8,063 nucleotides of DNA from JAXGVG01 sp040773965 (GTDB taxonomy: Bacteria > Pseudomonadota > Alphaproteobacteria > UBA9219): the NCBI GenBank assembly GCA_040773965.1, contig JAXGVG010000088.1:1-8063 (forward strand), given 5' to 3'. This document shows positions 5,793 through 8,063 of the stretch, one piece after another (position 1 is the stretch's first letter; every line of letters starts with the position of its first letter). The notes under the pieces were generated by a model, which was not told the DNA's origin, ran no database searches, and saw only the letters and a list, made by a program, of their open reading frames with translations. Made by a program: the position numbers and the translations under genes.

Positions 5793-6047
5793 ATGACCTT
5801 TTCCGCTCCCGTCAAACCCGCTCCGCAAGCCCGGACGCCCGTTCCCACGCTTAACCGGCTTGAGCTCAGGTCGGTCGCCGCCCTGATCGCCTATGTCGCG
5901 CACACCCAGAAGACCGGCGAAGAAAATGTGCGCCATATCCTGACGTCGGCCTTTAACGTTACGGACGTCACGACGCTTTTGGCCGCGCACTACGACGAGG
6001 TTGTCCGCTTTCTGGTCGATTTGAGGCTTAACGAAATCATCAACTGA
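5793..6047 (+). CDS. Small protein of unknown function (84 aa)
   Basis: The 84-residue product has a Pro/Ala-rich, probably flexible N-terminus (1-18) and then a compact helical domain (about 22-84) with LRSVAALIAYVAH, ENVRHIL, FNVTDVTTL and YDEVVRFLVDLRLNEIIN segments. The pattern of four short amphipathic helices suggests a folded binding domain. I did not recognise a family. A good Shine-Dalgarno (GAGGGGACA) overlaps the stop of the preceding gene and precedes the ATG, indicating coupled translation with the 65-residue gene. The second regulator starts 20 bases downstream, so the three probably share a transcript. Confidence 0.7.
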   Translation: MTFSAPVKPAPQARTPVPTLNRLELRSVAALIAYVAHTQKTGEENVRHILTSAFNVTDVTTLLAAHYDEVVRFLVDLRLNEIIN

Positions 6048-6067
6048 TTTTTTATTTATTTTTTGCC

Positions 6068-6754
6068 ATGTTCCGTATTCATGCAGTTCAGATAAAGGCG
6101 GCGCGCGCGATTCTCGACTGGTCGCGGGAGGATCTGGCGCGCCTCACGGGCCTTTCGGTCAACACCATACGCAATCTTGAAACGGGCCATATTTCGCCGC
6201 GCGGCTCGACCGTCGACGTGATCCGGCAGGCCGTCGAGGACGCCGGGCTCGAGTTCACGGACGACGAAGGAATCAAGCGCCGCAAGAAAGACATTGCGGT
6301 CTTTCAGGGCGCGGACAGTTGCGACGTTTTCTTCGAAGACATGCTTCAAAGCATCAAAAGGAAAGACGACGGCGTGATCGCCGTGCTGGCGTCGCAGGAA
6401 ATGATGGCCTTGTCCCTTGGCGCCGACGAAGGCCGCAACCCCGAGCGTCTCGAGGATCTGGCCGCTTTTACCGATGTCCGTTGCCTGCTGGCCGAAGCCG
6501 GGGAACCGCTCGACTGTTTGTCCGCCTTCGCTTTCCGGACGGTGCCGAAGCATCTTGCCAACCCCGCTTTTTATTACGTTTACGACGGGAAGCACGCGCT
6601 CGTTCTGCGCGAGGGGCGTCACGATTTCCGGTTCGTCGTTTTCCGTTCGTCCGCGCACGCCCAATCCTATCGGGACCATTTCAACGCGCTTTGGGACCTA
6701 TCGGCGCCGCTTCTCCTTACGGCTCCGGCCAAACCGCGCCGCGCCCGGGCGTAA
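6068..6754 (+). CDS. XRE-type helix-turn-helix regulator, paralogue of the one at 4789-5439
   Basis: The 228-residue protein has an N-terminal HTH (residues ~6-62: QIKAARAILDWSREDLARL then TGLSVNTIRNLETG) and a C-terminal module with FFEDM (88-92), FYYVYDGKHALVL (168-180) and YRDHFNALWDLS (201-212). These line up with the AT-rich regulator in the same order and spacing. A short basic tail (219-228) is extra. The ATG at 6068 is the only reasonable start, yet it has no Shine-Dalgarno: a T-rich stretch fills the 20 bases after the upstream stop. Translation may therefore depend on the preceding gene. Base composition is that of the surrounding chromosome, so it is an older resident than its paralogue. 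It likely regulates the small-gene cluster or the neighbouring methyltransferase unit; this is inferred from position only. Confidence 0.82.
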   Translation: MFRIHAVQIKAARAILDWSREDLARLTGLSVNTIRNLETGHISPRGSTVDVIRQAVEDAGLEFTDDEGIKRRKKDIAVFQGADSCDVFFEDMLQSIKRKDDGVIAVLASQEMMALSLGADEGRNPERLEDLAAFTDVRCLLAEAGEPLDCLSAFAFRTVPKHLANPAFYYVYDGKHALVLREGRHDFRFVVFRSSAHAQSYRDHFNALWDLSAPLLLTAPAKPRRARA

Positions 6755-6810
6755 AGCCGCCCCCCAAAAAAGACAGTTAAATTGGCAAAGCCTGCCGCCG
6801 CGCCCCCAAA

Positions 6811-6827
6811 ATGGCAAAAAGCGCCAT
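6811..6827. other. Hairpin in the gap after the second regulator
   Basis: AATGGC (from 6810) and GCCATT (to 6828) can pair around a 7-base A-rich loop. No T-run follows on the plus strand, so it is not a standard intrinsic terminator. The gap 6755-6918 otherwise shows only A-rich runs and one more weak hairpin (AGGAA/TTCCT near 6854-6871). Confidence 0.3.
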
Positions 6828-6918
6828 TGGCGATAGATAAAAAACGCAAAAACAGGAATGGCTTTGTTCCTCCGTTCGGGCCTCAGTGATCTCTCCGGCA
6901 ACGATCTGGGACACGATC

Positions 6919-7326
6919 ATGACGCGCGACGATTTCCGGCTGCTCTTCACCGCTCTCGGTTTTCTGGCTGTTGCGATGAAGGGCAAAAAGGCCGACGGAG
7001 ACAAGGCCAAACAGGTTCATGCCATGGCCGGGCTGATCGAGGCTTTTTGCCGCACGGCGCATCCGGACATGTTTTTGGGCGAAGCGGATGAAGGCGCGGC
7101 GGAACTCGACGCCGTTATCGAGAGCCTGAAAGAGGACAAGCTTCTGTTCGGCCAGATGACGGGCCTTATGGCCGACAGGGAACGCCTTTACCGCGTTTAC
7201 GCGCGTCTGTTGCAGCGCTTTCGCGCCTATGCGCCCGACGACATGATCGCCGACGAGGTCATGCATTTGCTCGAGGAAGAAATCCTTTTCGAAGCCGGGG
7301 GCACGCGCATAGGCCGTTCGGCCTGA
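6919..7326 (+). CDS. Helical protein of unknown function (135 aa)
   Basis: A 135-residue, mostly alpha-helical, acidic protein. Its N-terminus (MTRDDFRLLFTALGFLAVAMKG) has a short hydrophobic stretch too weak for a confident membrane segment. The rest is amphipathic, with an acidic middle and a Glu-rich C-terminus (LLEEEILFEAGG). No family recognised. The ATG at 6919 is chosen; an in-frame GTG at 6886 would add 11 residues, and neither has a strong Shine-Dalgarno (a TGGGA precedes 6919). Codon use is strongly GC-biased at third positions, supporting a real gene. It is followed by the tRNA-Thr gene and is separated from the regulator by over 130 bases, so it probably has its own promoter. Confidence 0.65.
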   Translation: MTRDDFRLLFTALGFLAVAMKGKKADGDKAKQVHAMAGLIEAFCRTAHPDMFLGEADEGAAELDAVIESLKEDKLLFGQMTGLMADRERLYRVYARLLQRFRAYAPDDMIADEVMHLLEEEILFEAGGTRIGRSA

Positions 7327-7367
7327 AGGACCGGCAGAGGCCGGATTCTCCGGCGCGGCGCGGAAAC

Positions 7368-7395
7368 TCGACAGCGTCCGCAAATCTGCTATAAA
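7368..7395 (+). promoter_or_regulatory. Promoter of the tRNA-Thr gene
   Basis: TCGACA (7368-7373, five of six) and TATAAA (7390-7395, five of six) are separated by 16 bases. The predicted start site is about 10 bases before the mature tRNA 5' end. Confidence 0.65.
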
Positions 7396-7412
7396 ACGAA
7401 AAACGCCAGTAA

Positions 7413-7488
7413 GCCCCTGTAGCTCAGCTGGTAGAGCAACTGATTTGTAATCAGTAGGTCGTTGGTTCGAGTCCGACCGGGGGCACCA
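7413..7488 (+). tRNA. tRNA-Thr (anticodon UGU)
   Basis: The 76-base sequence folds as a standard cloverleaf. The acceptor is GCCCCTG/CGGGGGC with one G-U pair, the D-stem GCTC/GAGC, the anticodon stem ACTGA/TCAGT with loop TTTGTAA (anticodon TGT, reading ACA), the variable loop AGGTC, and the T-stem GTTGG/CCGAC with loop TTCGAGT. The discriminator is A and the terminal CCA is encoded (7486-7488). The 3' half is a typical attachment site for tyrosine integrases, and an integrase remnant follows 144 bases downstream. Confidence 0.96.
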
Positions 7489-7534
7489 TTTCTTATCCGG
7501 CACCATCCGCCATCATTCGCAAAACCTGAAGAAT

Positions 7535-7552
7535 ACCCAATGAAGCTTGGGT
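7535..7552 (+). terminator. Possible terminator downstream of tRNA-Thr
   Basis: ACCCAA (7535-7540) and TTGGGT (7547-7552) form a perfect 6-bp stem with a 6-base loop. Flanking AAT and ATT could lengthen it across a one-base bulge. A weak T-containing tail (TATTATGTGTTAT) follows. It lies 46 bases after the tRNA. Confidence 0.4.
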
Positions 7553-7598
7553 TATTATGTGTTATAGTCCGCTGGTAATCGCCTGCATCCGCCTCACT

Positions 7599-7619
7599 TG
7601 GGGGTATCGATGGGGGTAT
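7599..7619 (+). repeat. Tandem TGGGGGTAT repeat before the integrase
   Basis: The 9-mer TGGGGGTAT occurs at 7599-7607 and 7611-7619, a 12-base period, just upstream of the integrase ribosome site. Short direct repeats in this position, between a tRNA attachment site and the integrase gene, are commonly arm-type binding sites for the integrase; here the role is inferred. Confidence 0.6.
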
Positions 7620-7632
7620 TCAGGAGGTGGAC

Positions 7633-7950
7633 ATGCCGCTTTCAGATATCAAGATTCGCAACGCCAAGGCCAAAGCAAAGCCCTACAAGCTGGCTGACAG
7701 CGGCGGGTTGTATGTGCTGGTCAATCCTTCAGGAAGCAAGCTATGGCGGCTCAAATACCGTTATATGGGCAAAGAAAAGCTATTTTCCGTTGGGCCTTAC
7801 CCTCTTGTTGGTGCTGCAGAAGCCCGAACCATCAGGGATAATGTCAAAAAGTTACTCGCCAACGGGATCGACCCGACACAGCACCGCCGGATTACGAAAC
7901 AACAGAAAATGGAATCTAACCTCACACTACCCTACACCCCTGTGCTTTGA
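7633..7950 (+). pseudogene. P4-type tyrosine integrase, truncated to its N-terminal arm-binding domain
   Basis: The 105-residue product begins MPLSDIKIRNAKAKAKPYKL and continues with LADSGGLYVLV, KLWRLKYRY and FSVGPYPLVGAAEAR. This is the N-terminal DUF4102 arm-DNA-binding domain of P4/CP4-57-like integrases, which insert islands into tRNA genes. Full-length members are about 400 residues and carry the catalytic Arg-His-Arg-Tyr set in the C-terminal half; all of that is missing. Similarity to the family fades after GIDPTQHRR (about residue 86) and a stop follows at 7948-7950, so the break lies near 7890-7910. The ATG at 7633 is chosen over a GTG two codons earlier because AGGAGG (7622-7627) lies 5 bases upstream. 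It should be inactive as a recombinase. Confidence 0.85.
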
Positions 7951-8002
7951 TTTAAAACGTAATTTTGGCGGAGCGAACAAGGACAGAAGCAAAAGGTTCA
8001 GG

Positions 8003-8046
8003 CCACGGAGGAAGACGGATCGAGCGGCGTAGCCGTGGTTTTTTTT
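8003..8046 (+). terminator. Terminator-like hairpin with T8 tail at the window edge
   Basis: CCACGG (8003-8008) and CCGTGG (8033-8038) can pair, and eight T residues (8039-8046) follow at once, as in an intrinsic terminator. The loop of 24 bases is unusually long. The 50 bases before it belong to no gene I can identify, so what it would terminate is unknown; it may end a small RNA or the remnant of the element that broke the integrase. Confidence 0.45.
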
Positions 8047-8063
8047 CGCGTTGGATTTTTGCG

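Noticed and set aside
6056..6679. 207-codon frame on the minus strand
   Set aside because: Antisense to the second XRE regulator, whose HTH and C-terminal motifs are plain.
6883..7506. 207-codon frame on the minus strand
   Set aside because: It reads through the tRNA-Thr gene in antisense; the real gene is on the plus strand.
7599..7619. Possible start of a CRISPR-like array
   Set aside because: Only two 9-base units with a 3-base gap; there are no spacers and no further copies in the window.
7598..8032. 144-codon frame overlapping the integrase
   Set aside because: It is a shifted frame of the integrase remnant; it has no family resemblance and the +1 frame carries the recognisable DUF4102 domain.

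Overview
The window looks like chromosome of a GC-rich alphaproteobacterium. This is inferred from the short L36 protein of the zinc-ribbon-less type, the PhoH and TPR/glycosyltransferase proteins, and the codon use; the genus cannot be told from sequence alone. Housekeeping-like, GC-rich genes occupy the left half. The right half holds one strikingly AT-rich two-gene insert and ends at a tRNA gene carrying a broken integrase.

Layout. Positions 1-136 are the edge of an IS630-type insertion sequence, with only the first 15 codons of its transposase visible on the minus strand. At 259-1011 (minus) is phoH, an ATPase. A 404-base divergent intergenic region (1012-1415) holds candidate promoters for phoH and for rpmJ (1416-1541, ribosomal protein L36). 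Facing rpmJ is a minus-strand pair whose stop and start codons overlap (ATGA): a cysteine-rich predicted lipoprotein with five CX3C motifs (3349-3759) and, after it, a large TPR protein with a glycosyltransferase-like C-terminus (1571-3352).

The most unusual part is 3847-5580. It is clearly AT-rich compared with both flanks and encodes a minus-strand pair: an XRE-type regulator with a C-terminal sensor-like domain (4789-5439) and a SAM methyltransferase of the EgtD/PF10017 family (3847-4779). Both genes start behind the same 11-base ribosome-binding segment at the same spacing. The divergent control region (5440-5585) holds a perfect 10-bp inverted repeat around the -35 box of the regulator promoter. 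This suggests an autoregulated methyltransferase cassette. The methyltransferase keeps the SAM-binding motifs but appears to lack the Glu used by EgtD to bind histidine, so its substrate is probably different.

Reading away from this cassette is a plus-strand cluster of two small unknown genes (5586-5783, 5793-6047) and a second regulator (6068-6754). That regulator has the same domain plan as the one in the AT-rich cassette, although its base composition is that of the chromosome. A helical protein of unknown function (6919-7326) follows. Then come a tRNA-Thr(UGU) gene with its own promoter (7413-7488), a tandem TGGGGGTAT repeat, and the first quarter of a P4-type tyrosine integrase (7633-7950). 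The integrase breaks off after its arm-binding domain, so this is probably a decayed tRNA-targeted island boundary. A hairpin followed by eight T residues closes the window.
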